A stretch of 16,295 nt of DNA from Collinsella sp. AF02-46-1 (GCA_934876235.1 CAKXKM010000041.1:1-16295); one strand, 5' to 3'. Positions 1 through 7,441 are shown, counted from the stretch's first letter. Notes: generated by a model from the sequence alone, not told the origin. A program made the numbers and translations.

Positions 1-33
1 AACCTCCGCCGCACGAAGTGCGCAGCGGAGGTT
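1..33. terminator. Strong hairpin at left edge, probable terminator
   Basis: Positions 1-9 (AACCTCCGC) pair with 25-33 (GCGGAGGTT), and 10-14 pair with 18-22 around a GAA loop, with a 2-nt bulge at 23-24. On the plus strand it is followed by TTCTTTC, so it may end a plus-strand gene or RNA lying left of the window. It also lies downstream of ilvE on the minus strand and could end that transcript too, but the sequence beyond is not visible. A T-box or attenuator terminator would look similar; nothing here decides this. Confidence 0.6.
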
Positions 34-95
34 CTTTCATGTCCGAGGACGCGCCGGAAAGGAAGGTTGCCCTCGGGCCGAACAGCTATGGCAGC

Positions 96-1148
96 TTACG
101 CGACGGTGTAAACCCAGTTGTGCTTATCTTCAACAGCACCAGACTGGATACCAGTCAGGGTCTCGCGGAGCTTCTTCATCACAGGGCCGATCTCGGTATA
201 GCCAGCCGGGAAGGTCACGGTCTCGTCGGCGCCGTAGACCTTGTTGTCAATCTCGCCAACCGGGGAGATGACGGCAGCGGTGCCGCACAGGCCGCACTCG
301 ACAAAGGTACCGGCCTTGACCTCGGCCCACTCGACGGGACGCTCGTCGACGGTGATGCCCAGGTCCTTGGCGACCTGAACGAGCGAACGACGGGTGATGG
401 AGGGCAGAATGGAGTCGGTGTGCGACTGGGGAACGACGAGGGTGCCGTCCTCCTTCACGAACAGGACGTTGGCGCCACCGGTCTCCTCGACATAGGTGCG
501 GGACTCGGAGTCGAGATACAGATTCTCGGCATAGCCCTCGCGATGGGCCTCCATCGTGGGCTTGAGGGACATGGCGTAGTTCAGGCCGGCCTTGATGTTG
601 CCGGTGCCGTGCGGTGCGGCGCGGTCGTACTCGGAAACGCGCAGCTTGACGGGCTTAAGGCCACCCTTAAAGTACGGACCGACCGGGGTCACGAGAATGC
701 GGAACGTGTACTCAGGAGCGGGAGCCACGCCGATCACGTCACCGGAGCCGATCATAAACGGACGCACGTACAGGGTCGCGCCGGAACCGAAGGGCGGAAC
801 CCAGGCGGCGTTGGCAGAAACGACCTGCTTGACAGCCTCGACGAACTTGTCCTTGGGGAACGGGGGCATCTCGAGACGCTGGGCGGAGTTATACATGCGC
901 TCGGCGTTCATGTCGGGACGGAAGCAGACGATGCTGCCGTCCTCGGCGGTGTAGGCCTTCAGGCCCTCAAAGACCTCCTGGCAGTAATGGAAGATGCCAC
1001 CGCACTCGGAGACATGCAGGGTGTGGTCGGTGGTCAGGCCGCCCTCGTCCCACTCGCCATCCTTCCAATGAGCCTCGTAACTGTAATCGGTCTTCATGTA
1101 GCCAAAGCCGAGGCTACCCCAATCGATATCCTTCTTCTCGACAGTCAT
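96..1148 (-). CDS. ilvE: Branched-chain amino acid aminotransferase
   Basis: 350-aa PLP fold-type IV aminotransferase. It interconverts Leu, Ile and Val with their 2-oxo acids using glutamate/2-oxoglutarate, the last step of branched-chain amino acid synthesis in the cytoplasm. The protein shows the Schiff-base lysine in GTGNIKAGLNYA (Lys186), the PLP-contacting EETGGANVLF segment (Glu222) and the conserved VFEGLKAY block near residue 59. Length matches the family (about 340-365 aa). The ATG at 1148 is chosen because AAGGAG lies 7 nt upstream; the open frame continues to 1298 but has no family sequence there. It appears monocistronic, with a likely -10 at 1302-1307 and a leader of about 150 nt. 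No other ilv or leu genes are in the window. The call is very secure; substrate preference is known only from the family. Confidence 0.96.
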   Translation of the reverse strand: MTVEKKDIDWGSLGFGYMKTDYSYEAHWKDGEWDEGGLTTDHTLHVSECGGIFHYCQEVFEGLKAYTAEDGSIVCFRPDMNAERMYNSAQRLEMPPFPKDKFVEAVKQVVSANAAWVPPFGSGATLYVRPFMIGSGDVIGVAPAPEYTFRILVTPVGPYFKGGLKPVKLRVSEYDRAAPHGTGNIKAGLNYAMSLKPTMEAHREGYAENLYLDSESRTYVEETGGANVLFVKEDGTLVVPQSHTDSILPSITRRSLVQVAKDLGITVDERPVEWAEVKAGTFVECGLCGTAAVISPVGEIDNKVYGADETVTFPAGYTEIGPVMKKLRETLTGIQSGAVEDKHNWVYTVA

Positions 1149-1222
1149 ATGTCGCTCCTTACATACACAGTTGCATACTCGCGAACTCGCACGCAAGGAC
1201 CGAGGCCGACCGCGTCGCAACG

Positions 1223-1294
1223 TCACACGCCCGGAGCGTAGAGCCGGACGGGACACGCGAACGGCATCAAAGCCGATGGCACGTCGATTCGCAT
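1223..1294 (-). other. Possible 23-codon leader ORF in the ilvE leader
   Basis: Downstream of the candidate -10 at 1302-1307 the first ATG (1294) opens a 23-codon frame (MRIDVPSALMPFACPVRLYA, then PGV) ending in TGA at 1223-1225. Six of 23 residues are Ile, Val or Leu, but they are not clustered. No SD precedes it and translation would be nearly leaderless. I see no clear terminator/antiterminator pair before ilvE. It is recorded because leader peptides are a known control of branched-chain genes; it may be chance. Confidence 0.15.
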
Positions 1295-1301
1295 GCACGA
1301 G

Positions 1302-1307
1302 ATTGTA
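1302..1307 (-). promoter_or_regulatory. Candidate -10 box for ilvE
   Basis: Minus-strand TACAAT, 5 of 6 matches to the sigma-70 consensus, preceded by GGAG. The same GAGTACAAT string precedes glmS (14805-14810). No good -35 is seen at 16-18 bp. It predicts a start near 1295. Confidence 0.45.
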
Positions 1308-1322
1308 CTCCGCACGCGCGTC

Positions 1323-1335
1323 GGATAAAACGTTT
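1323..1335. promoter_or_regulatory. Possible LacI/CcpA-type operator, copy 1
   Basis: GGATAAAACGTTT, with an AAACGTTT palindromic centre, lies in the AT-rich stretch upstream of the ilvE -10. The identical 13-mer occurs at 7964-7976. An ACGT or CG centre inside A/T arms is typical of LacI-family operators. The regulator is unknown. Confidence 0.3.
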
Positions 1336-1377
1336 TTCTTTAACTAACTAAAGTATTTTCATTTGACCGAAGCAGAA

Positions 1378-1407
1378 AGGCCCGCCACCGTAAAGGGTGA
1401 CGGGCCT
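1378..1407 (-). terminator. Intrinsic terminator of the DedA gene
   Basis: The arms 1378-1389 and 1396-1407 pair as AGGCCCGTCACC / GGTGGCGGGCCT with one mismatch and a short A/T loop. In the minus-strand transcript it is followed by TTCTGCTT. It lies 30 bp past the DedA stop codon. Confidence 0.75.
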
Positions 1408-1436
1408 CAACGGCACGGTTTGCGCGCTGGCTCGAG

Positions 1437-2084
1437 CTACGCGTTCTTTTTGCCCAGCTTAGCCTTAACCAGACCGACCACGGTCGGGATGATCGACACG
1501 GCGACGATGCCGATAATCAGCAGCTCAAAGTGCTCCTGCACAAAGGGAATGCCGCCAAAGAAGTAGCCCAACAGCGTAAAGACCGTCGACCAGGTAATGC
1601 CGCCCAGCACGTTAAAGATGACAAAGTTGCGCCAGTGCATGCCGCCCATGCCGGCGATGAAAGGCACAAAGGTGCGGATAAACGGGAAGAAGCGACCCAG
1701 GAAGATGGCCAGGTGGCCCCACTTGTCCAGGAAGTCCTCGGACTTTTTGATTCGCTCGGGCGTCATGGCCTTCACCTTGCCCGAGGCGATGATCTTTTGG
1801 CCAAAGAAATGACCGATCATAAAGTTGCACTGATCGCCCAAGATGGCAGCCGTCCATGCGACGGCCAGCAGAGCCACGATGTTAAAGCCGCCGTTGTGGG
1901 CAAAGAAACCCGAGGCAAACAGCAGCGAGTCGCCGGGAAGGAACGGGAAGAACACCACGCCCGTCTCGATAAAGATGATCAGGAACACGCAGCCGTAGGC
2001 CATAAGCGGGCCGGCGGCGATCCAGCTGGCGATCGCGGTGCGCGGATCCTTAAGCAGCTCGGCGATAAAATTGATGAAACCCAT
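1437..2084 (-). CDS. DedA-family inner-membrane protein
   Basis: 215-aa polytopic membrane protein of the DedA/VTT (SNARE-associated, PF09335) superfamily. Members act as lipid (undecaprenyl phosphate or phospholipid) translocases or flippases and affect proton-motive-force and envelope homeostasis. The sequence shows the family signatures: Glu40 followed by PFLPGDSLLF (47-56), and GRFFPFIRTFVPFIAG (130-145) with Arg131 and Arg137. Hydrophobic segments lie near 26-47, 53-61, 68-85, 125-145, 153-174 and 186-206. The ATG at 2084 is preceded by GAGG at about 9 nt, and the upstream in-frame codons to 2153 are hydrophilic and unlike the family. It is divergent from cysE across 224 bp and ends at its own hairpin. 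The exact substrate cannot be read from sequence. Confidence 0.92.
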   Translation of the reverse strand: MGFINFIAELLKDPRTAIASWIAAGPLMAYGCVFLIIFIETGVVFFPFLPGDSLLFASGFFAHNGGFNIVALLAVAWTAAILGDQCNFMIGHFFGQKIIASGKVKAMTPERIKKSEDFLDKWGHLAIFLGRFFPFIRTFVPFIAGMGGMHWRNFVIFNVLGGITWSTVFTLLGYFFGGIPFVQEHFELLIIGIVAVSIIPTVVGLVKAKLGKKNA

Positions 2085-2130
2085 GAAGTAAAACCTCTCA
2101 GTTGTGGGCGCGGACACGTCCAAGTTGACC

Positions 2131-2136
2131 AGTATA
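2131..2136 (-). promoter_or_regulatory. Candidate -10 box for the DedA gene
   Basis: Minus-strand TATACT (5 of 6), about 47 bp upstream of the DedA start, within a GTATAC palindrome. No convincing -35 is found. Confidence 0.35.
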
Positions 2137-2261
2137 CGGTTGTGACGCGGCAACGCACACGACCTTACAAAAGCGTGACTTCATTACCAGCAAGTTTGCA
2201 TAATTGACACCTGTCGCGCAAAGCCGAGCAAGATTGCTCTTCCTAATCCCTAGCGAATCGC

Positions 2262-2267
2262 TATACT
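2262..2267 (+). promoter_or_regulatory. Candidate -10 box for cysE
   Basis: TATACT (5 of 6), 42 bp before the cysE GTG. A weak TTCCTA lies at 16 bp spacing. The string ATACTTTATTGAATTGCAT from 2263 loosely resembles Rrf2/CymR-type sulfur-gene operators, but the symmetry is poor. Confidence 0.35.
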
Positions 2268-2308
2268 TTATTGAATTGCATTGTCGCGGCGCTAAGGGAG
2301 GGCGGCCG

Positions 2309-3013
2309 GTGAGCTTTATCAATACCATTCGCGAGGACATCAAGACCGTCCAGGCACAGGACCCCGCCGCGCAAAACGGCCTAGTCATCTTCCTTTCTTA
2401 CCCCGGCCTGCACGCCAAGTGGAACCACGTGCCCGAGCACTGGCTGTGGGAACATGGACATCGCTCGCTCGCCCGCGTGCTCTCGCAAATCACCCGCCAT
2501 ATCACTGGCGTCGAGATTCATCCTGCCGCACAGATCGGCAAGCATTTCTTTATCGACCACGCCATGGGCGTTGTCATCGGCGAAACCGCCATTGTGGGCG
2601 ACAACTGCGTGCTCTATCAGGGCGTCACACTTGGCGGCACCGGCAACGAGACCGGCAAGCGCCACCCCACCCTGGGCAACAACGTCACCGTGGGCACAGG
2701 CGCCAAGGTGCTCGGCAACATTCGCATTGGCAACAACGTCAAAATCGGCGGCAACTCGGTCGTCGTCAAGGACGTACCCGACAACTGCACCGTCGTGGGC
2801 GTGCCGGGCCGCGTCATCAAGCGCAACGGCTGCCGCGTATTCGAGGAAAGCTTCGACGCCAAGCAGCACCGCGAATACATGCCCGACGATGCCGCCGAGC
2901 AGAGTGCCCTCAACCGCCAGGGCATCACCGAGAATGCCCGCCGCGTCAAGGAACTCGAGCGAGAGGTGGCCGAGCTCAAGGCCCTCGTCACCAAGCTCGT
3001 GGACGAGCGCTAG
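2309..3013 (+). CDS. cysE: Serine O-acetyltransferase
   Basis: 234-aa left-handed beta-helix acetyltransferase. It makes O-acetylserine from L-serine and acetyl-CoA, the committed step of cysteine synthesis. Residues 1-60 form the helical SATase N-terminus. The hexapeptide repeats run about 65-165 and include the catalytic Asp83-His84 in FIDHAMGVVIGETA, plus GVTLGGTG and GKRHP. The start is the GTG at 2309 with GGGAGG 6-7 nt upstream; the longer frame from 2204 would begin at a TTG inside a promoter-like region. The C-terminus is unusual: residues 205-234 form a charged heptad-like helix (ARRVKELEREVAELKALVTK) ending in DER, without the terminal Ile that CysE normally inserts into CysK. No cysK is in the window. 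It is monocistronic with a strong terminator. Confidence 0.94.
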   Translation: MSFINTIREDIKTVQAQDPAAQNGLVIFLSYPGLHAKWNHVPEHWLWEHGHRSLARVLSQITRHITGVEIHPAAQIGKHFFIDHAMGVVIGETAIVGDNCVLYQGVTLGGTGNETGKRHPTLGNNVTVGTGAKVLGNIRIGNNVKIGGNSVVVKDVPDNCTVVGVPGRVIKRNGCRVFEESFDAKQHREYMPDDAAEQSALNRQGITENARRVKELEREVAELKALVTKLVDER

Positions 3014-3051
3014 GGCCGCGGGCAACCGCCACAGCATTAACGCCAGCACAA

Positions 3052-3086
3052 AAGGCGCGCCAGGGAATCCGCCCCCGGCGCGCCTT
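3052..3086. terminator. Bidirectional terminator between cysE and the ABC operon
   Basis: AAGGCGCGCC (3052-3061) pairs perfectly with GGCGCGCCTT (3077-3086). It is followed by TTCTTTT on the plus strand (from 3085) and by CCTTTTGTG on the minus strand. It separates two convergent genes whose stops are at 3013 and 3125. Confidence 0.85.
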
Positions 3087-3124
3087 CTTTTCGATGTGAC
3101 ATGCGGGACTGCCCCTTTGTCGCG

Positions 3125-5140
3125 TTATGCGAACTGGCTCAGATAGAGGTCGGCGTAGGCGCCCTCGACTGCCAGCAGCTCCTTATGCGTGCCCTGCTCG
3201 ATGATATTGCCGTGATCCATGACCAGAATCAGGTCGGCATCCACGATCGTCGACAGGCGATGCGCGATCACAAAGCTTGTGCGCCCACGCATAAGTGCGT
3301 CCATGGCGCGGCCGATGGCAAGCTCGGTGCGCGTATCCACGCTCGACGTCGCCTCGTCCAGGATGAGAATCGCCGGGTTGTTGAGCAGCACGCGTGCGAT
3401 GGTTAGCAGCTGACGCTGGCCCTGGCTGATGCTTTCGGCATCGTTGGCTACGCGCGTGTCGTAGCCCTGAGGCATGGTGCGCACAAAGAAGTCGACCTGG
3501 GCGGCGCGAGCGGCCGCAACAATCTCCTCGCGCGTTGCCTCGGGGCAGCCGTAGGCGATGTTCTCGGCAATCGTGCCGTCGAACAGCCAGGCGTCCTGTA
3601 GCACCATGCCAAACTGCTGCCGTAGCTCGCCGCGGTCCATGAGGCGCGTATCCACACCGTCAAGCGTAATACGGCCGCCGTCGATCTCGTAAAAGCGCAT
3701 GAGCAGGTTGATGAGCGTCGTCTTGCCTGCGCCCGTGGTTCCCACCACGGCAATCTTCTGGCCCGGCTCGGCGGTAAACGACACGTCGCGCATGAGCGGC
3801 TTGTCGGGCGCATAGCCAAAGCGCACGTGCTCAAAAGCGACGCGGCCCTCAATGCGACCCGGCAGCTTGGCGGCCTCGTCCGGCAGCGGATCGGCCTCCA
3901 TCTCGGGCTCATCAAGCAGGTCGAACACGCGCTCCGCACTCGCCAGCGCGCTCTGCAGCGAGTTAAAAGTGAACGACAGCTGCGTCATGGGTTCGGACGC
4001 CTCGTAGATAAACTGGAAGAACGCCTGGAACACGCCGACGGTCATGTGACCGGCGACCAGCATGCTGCAGCCCACGAGCGCAATCACAATCTGCGCCAGG
4101 CGACCAATAAAGCGAACCGCGGGTCCGACGGCGTTGATCATAAAGTCGGCCTTGGTGCTCACGCGCGCCAGCTCGCCCGAGGCCTCGTGCACCTCGGCAG
4201 AGCTCTGGTGCTCGCGGTTGAATGCGCGAATCACCAAACGGCCCGAATAGCCTTCCTCGACCGCGCTCGTGATTTTGGACACCCATTCCTGACGCTCGCC
4301 CGTCACATCATGCGTACGGCGCGAAACCACCTTGGTCACCAGCAGCGATACCGCCGTAAAACCCAAAAAGATCAACGTGAGCCTAACGCTATAGACGAAC
4401 ATCATGATGATGGCGCCCGTCACGGTACCGATCGATACCAGCAGCTGCAGCAATCCGCGCTGCATACTCTCGGACATCTTGTCCAAGTCGTTGGTCGCGC
4501 GGCTGACCACCTCACCGGGGCGATGTGCGTCAAAGTAGGCGAGCGGCAGGCGGCTGAGCTTTTGCGCGATGCGGTTGCGCAGACGCAGGTTGAGGCGTTC
4601 GGCCACGCTCGACATCAAAAAGCTCTGGAGCGCATAGAACGAGGCAGCGGCAGTCCAGATCATAAAGTAGACGAAGATGGTCTTGCCGCAGTTCTCCCAG
4701 GTGATGTTGAAGGTGGTTCCGTTGGCAAACGCCACCTTCATGTGCCCCCACAGTTCATCGATCACGCGGGCGCTGTACGCCGGCGCGGCGGTGTTAAAGA
4801 TGACGTAGAACACGATGCTCGCAAACACGATGTAAAAGCGCCAATGGTCGCCGGCGGCCTCGCCCCACAAGCGGCGCACCGTCGCCCAGGTATCCCGGGG
4901 CGTCTCGTCCTCGTCTTCGTCGTCCACGTCGCGCATACGTTCTGCCTCGGCACGGGCACGTTCGTCCTCGGCACGCTCGTTTTCCTCGTACAGCGCCTGG
5001 CGACGAGCCTCGCGCTCGGCCGCAGCCCTGGCGGCGTCATCCAGCTCGGTCGACGCGGCAGCCTGCTCGACCGTTTTCTCAGCGGCGTCCGAATCGTTCG
5101 AATCGATTGCGTCGCCGCGCTTCTTGAGCTCCTCGGTCAT
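3125..5140 (-). CDS. ABC exporter half-transporter, subunit 2 (catalytic NBD)
   Basis: 671-aa ABC exporter with fused membrane and ATPase domains (MdlB/BmrD/TM288-like). The transmembrane domain spans about 100-395. The ATPase has Walker A GTTGAGKTT (467-475), Q-loop LQDAWLF, signature ISQGQ (571-575, second Gly replaced by Gln), Walker B ILILDE (591-596, with Glu596) and the H-loop AHRLS (His627). An extra N-terminal arm of about 85 residues is highly charged, with an Ala/Arg/Glu helix (35-70) and an acidic DVDDEDEDE run (71-79). The ATG at 5140 has GGGAGG 8 nt upstream; an in-frame GTG at 5149 overlaps that SD and is less likely. It starts 1 nt after the stop of subunit 1, so translation is probably coupled. 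The likely role is multidrug or lipid-type export with subunit 1. The substrate is unknown. Confidence 0.9.
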   Translation of the reverse strand: MTEELKKRGDAIDSNDSDAAEKTVEQAAASTELDDAARAAAEREARRQALYEENERAEDERARAEAERMRDVDDEDEDETPRDTWATVRRLWGEAAGDHWRFYIVFASIVFYVIFNTAAPAYSARVIDELWGHMKVAFANGTTFNITWENCGKTIFVYFMIWTAAASFYALQSFLMSSVAERLNLRLRNRIAQKLSRLPLAYFDAHRPGEVVSRATNDLDKMSESMQRGLLQLLVSIGTVTGAIIMMFVYSVRLTLIFLGFTAVSLLVTKVVSRRTHDVTGERQEWVSKITSAVEEGYSGRLVIRAFNREHQSSAEVHEASGELARVSTKADFMINAVGPAVRFIGRLAQIVIALVGCSMLVAGHMTVGVFQAFFQFIYEASEPMTQLSFTFNSLQSALASAERVFDLLDEPEMEADPLPDEAAKLPGRIEGRVAFEHVRFGYAPDKPLMRDVSFTAEPGQKIAVVGTTGAGKTTLINLLMRFYEIDGGRITLDGVDTRLMDRGELRQQFGMVLQDAWLFDGTIAENIAYGCPEATREEIVAAARAAQVDFFVRTMPQGYDTRVANDAESISQGQRQLLTIARVLLNNPAILILDEATSSVDTRTELAIGRAMDALMRGRTSFVIAHRLSTIVDADLILVMDHGNIIEQGTHKELLAVEGAYADLYLSQFA

Positions 5141-5141
5141 G

Positions 5142-6878
5142 CTACTCACCTCCCTTCATCTGCGACTCCGCGATAGCGCGGTACACCTCGCAAGTTTCCA
5201 TAAGCTCGTCATGCGCGCCCAGGCCCACGACCTCGCCGTCCTTGAGCACCACGATCTGGTCGGCATGCAAGATCGTCGAGATGCGCTGCGCGATGATGAG
5301 CACCGCAGCGTCGCGCGTCTCCTCCTGCAGCGCATGGCGCAGCGCCGCATCGGTCTTAAAGTCCAAGGCCGAAAAACTGTCATCGAAGATATACAGATCG
5401 GCATGCTTCATGAGGGCGCGGGCAATGGCCAGGCGCTGGCGCTGACCGCCCGAAAAGTTCGTGCCACCCTGCGCCACCGGGGTATCGAGCCCCTGCGGCT
5501 GATCGAGCACAAAGGTGCTCTGGGCAACCTGGAGCGCGTGGAGCATATCGGCCTCGGTCGCGTCTTCGTTGCCAAAGCGCAAATTGCTTGCCACGGTGCC
5601 CGAGAACAGCCATGCCTTCTGCGGGACGTAGGCAATGCGCCCGCGAATCTCGTCTTGCGAAAGCTCGCGCAGGTCGACGCCGTCCAGGCGAATGGCACCC
5701 TTGGTGGCATCGTGAAAACGCAGCAGAAGCTTTGCCACCGTCGACTTGCCCGAGCCCGTCGAGCCCACAATCGCGGTCGTCTGACCGCGACGACAGGCAA
5801 AGCTCAGGTCGCACAGGGTGTCCTCATCGGCATCGTCAAAACGAAACGACATGTGATCGAACTCAGCGACCGCATCCGCATCGCCCCCGGAGGCAGGCGC
5901 CCCGTCACCCAGCGTACGCTCACCGTCCACGATGCTCGGCTCAATCTCCAACACCTGCTGCGCACGGTTCAGGCACGCCGCGGCGCGCGGCAGCGTCAGC
6001 ACTACCATCTGCGCCATCATCACAAAGAACAGGATCAGGAGCGCATATTCCAGCACCGCGGAGATGCTCGCAATCTGCATTGCATGGGCGCCAACGCGGT
6101 TGCCGCCCACCCACAGCACCGCCACCTCGGCAATGTTCATCAAAAAGAAGGTAGAGCTATCAAGGCCCACAAACAGGTGGTTGACCTTAATGGCGTTGTC
6201 CGCGTAATCGCTAAACACCTCGTCCAGGCGCTGCTCCTCGTGAAGCTCTTTATTAAAAGCGCGGATGACGCGAACGCCCACGATGTTCTCGCGCAGCACC
6301 ACGTTCATGCGGTCGATAAAGCTCTGCAGGCGCATAAAAATTGGCGCGGCGTTAGCCACGGTAAAGACTGCCGCCACCAGCACGATCGCAACCACCACGC
6401 CCAGCAGCGTACCCATGGCGGGATCGATGAGCCACGCAAAAATGATGCCCGCGACGGCCAAGAACGGCACCGGCAGCACCAGCTGGATCGTCTGCAGGAT
6501 GGCCTGCTGAATCACATTGATGTCGTTGAGCGAGCGCGTGATCATCGATCCGGTGCCAAAGCGCTCAAAGTCGCTGGCCGCGAGCTCGAGCGACTTGTCG
6601 TACACGGCATTGCGGATATCGCAGGCCACGTTGGCGGCCAAGCGCGCCGAAAGATAGCAGCCCAGCACCGCGCCGCCGCTGGCCATGCCGGTCGCGATAA
6701 GCATGTAGAGGCCATTGCGCAAAATGTAGTCGACATCACCCGTGGTGATACCGGTGTTGACCATGTTCGCCAGCATCGTGGGAACCAACAGCGTGCCGAC
6801 GTTATCAACCAGCAGCACCAGCAGCGTCACTGCGACAAGCCCTCGATAGGGCTTCAGAAACCTCATTAACAGTCGCAC
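5142..6878 (-). CDS. ABC exporter half-transporter, subunit 1 (degenerate NBD)
   Basis: 578-aa ABC exporter (MdlA/BmrC/TM287-like) with six transmembrane helices in about 1-300 and a C-terminal ATPase. Walker A GSTGSGKST (372-380) and signature FSGGQ (475-479) are canonical. Walker B reads LYIFDD (495-500), with Asp500 in place of the catalytic Glu, and the switch His is Gln531 (IIAQRIS). These changes mark the degenerate-site partner of heterodimeric exporters. Its weak Walker B site would pair with the deviant ISQGQ of subunit 2, while its good signature completes the competent site of subunit 2. The start is ambiguous: GTG 6878 has GAGG at 7 nt, while ATG 6866 overlaps the marR stop as TAATG. 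GTG is preferred because of the SD spacing. The last codons (KGGE) contain the SD of subunit 2. Confidence 0.91.
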   Translation of the reverse strand: MRLLMRFLKPYRGLVAVTLLVLLVDNVGTLLVPTMLANMVNTGITTGDVDYILRNGLYMLIATGMASGGAVLGCYLSARLAANVACDIRNAVYDKSLELAASDFERFGTGSMITRSLNDINVIQQAILQTIQLVLPVPFLAVAGIIFAWLIDPAMGTLLGVVVAIVLVAAVFTVANAAPIFMRLQSFIDRMNVVLRENIVGVRVIRAFNKELHEEQRLDEVFSDYADNAIKVNHLFVGLDSSTFFLMNIAEVAVLWVGGNRVGAHAMQIASISAVLEYALLILFFVMMAQMVVLTLPRAAACLNRAQQVLEIEPSIVDGERTLGDGAPASGGDADAVAEFDHMSFRFDDADEDTLCDLSFACRRGQTTAIVGSTGSGKSTVAKLLLRFHDATKGAIRLDGVDLRELSQDEIRGRIAYVPQKAWLFSGTVASNLRFGNEDATEADMLHALQVAQSTFVLDQPQGLDTPVAQGGTNFSGGQRQRLAIARALMKHADLYIFDDSFSALDFKTDAALRHALQEETRDAAVLIIAQRISTILHADQIVVLKDGEVVGLGAHDELMETCEVYRAIAESQMKGGE

Positions 6879-7366
6879 GACTCCCCCTCACCTTGATTCT
6901 CGGCTTGGCTCTCGGCAGCGATATGCTGCTTAAATGCCTCGCACTCCTCACCGAGCACCTGAGAGAATTTTCCGATCAAGCGCATAATCTCGCGCTGCTC
7001 ACACGGCTCAAGCGCGCCAAAGGCTCGCTGCTCGGCCTTGAGTGCCGGCAGCGCATAACGCTCGGCAAACCGCATGCCCGCTTCGGTCAAACGCACAACC
7101 TTGTTCTTACGGCTGCCTTCGGCAAACTCCAACGTTGCAAAGTCCCGCGCCGTCAAGGTTTTAATGGCCGAGTTGATGGTCTGCTTGCTGTAGAACCATT
7201 CGCTCGTCAGGCGGCTTACGGCAATACTGCCGCCCGCCGTGCTGGTATCGACGAGCATCCAGTAAGCGCAGTCCGAAAGACCGCAGGCGCGCGAGAACTC
7301 CGAATAAATATGGTCGAGTCCATTGAGCAACCGGTCGAAATCGACCAGCGTAACCGCACTATTCAT
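6866..7366 (-). CDS. MarR-family transcriptional regulator of the ABC operon
   Basis: 166-aa winged-helix regulator. The recognition-helix region is about 47-75 (SIAVSRLTSEWFYSKQTINS), the wing about 80-97 (EGSRKNKVVRLTEAGM), and flanking helices would form the dimer. The long acidic tail ends GESCDC, with two Cys near the C-terminus and Cys28/33/122/142 inside, so redox sensing is conceivable but unproven. MarR proteins usually repress their own operon and an adjacent efflux pump and are released by small ligands. Here the gene is first in the operon and overlaps or nearly overlaps the exporter. ATG 7366 has GGTGGGA 3-9 nt upstream. Two copies of a 14-bp repeat lie over the promoter and are the natural target. 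Confidence 0.88.
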   Translation of the reverse strand: MNSAVTLVDFDRLLNGLDHIYSEFSRACGLSDCAYWMLVDTSTAGGSIAVSRLTSEWFYSKQTINSAIKTLTARDFATLEFAEGSRKNKVVRLTEAGMRFAERYALPALKAEQRAFGALEPCEQREIMRLIGKFSQVLGEECEAFKQHIAAESQAENQGEGESCDC

Positions 7367-7384
7367 CTATCCCACCATTCGATT

Positions 7385-7441
7385 GTCCGATTTTTGACCA
7401 ATTTATATCTCTAGATTAGTCCGAGTTTTGACTATCGTCAA
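7385..7441 (-). promoter_or_regulatory. marR-ABC operon promoter with a duplicated operator
   Basis: The minus strand has TTGACG (7441-7436, 5 of 6 to -35), 17 bp, then TAATCT (7418-7413), a weak -10. A TATAAA at 7407-7402 is an alternative -10. The 17-bp spacer holds GTCAAAACTCGGAC (7432-7419), and a second copy, GTCAAAAATCGGAC, lies at 7398-7385, 34 bp away and just past the expected start. The first copy is flanked so that TAGTC/GACTA forms a 5-bp dyad with an 8-bp spacer. The positions fit autorepression by MarR. Confidence 0.55.

Noticed and set aside
1..95. T-box leader or tRNA-linked terminator at the left edge
   Set aside because: Only one hairpin is visible and no specifier loop or T-box sequence; the context lies outside the window.
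18..1241. Plus-strand open frame of 407 codons opposite ilvE
   Set aside because: Antisense shadow that begins inside a terminator hairpin; ilvE is certain.
2204..2308. N-terminal extension of cysE from a TTG codon
   Set aside because: The TTG lies in a promoter-like region with no SD, and the residues do not fit SATase; GTG 2309 has a good SD.
3827..5176. Plus-strand open frame of 449 codons opposite ABC subunit 2
   Set aside because: Antisense shadow with no domain signal; the opposite frame is an intact exporter.
5124..6869. Plus-strand open frame of 581 codons opposite ABC subunit 1
   Set aside because: It is a shadow of GC-rich coding: no SD, low-complexity His/Arg/Gln composition, no family motifs, and the minus frame has full ABC motifs.
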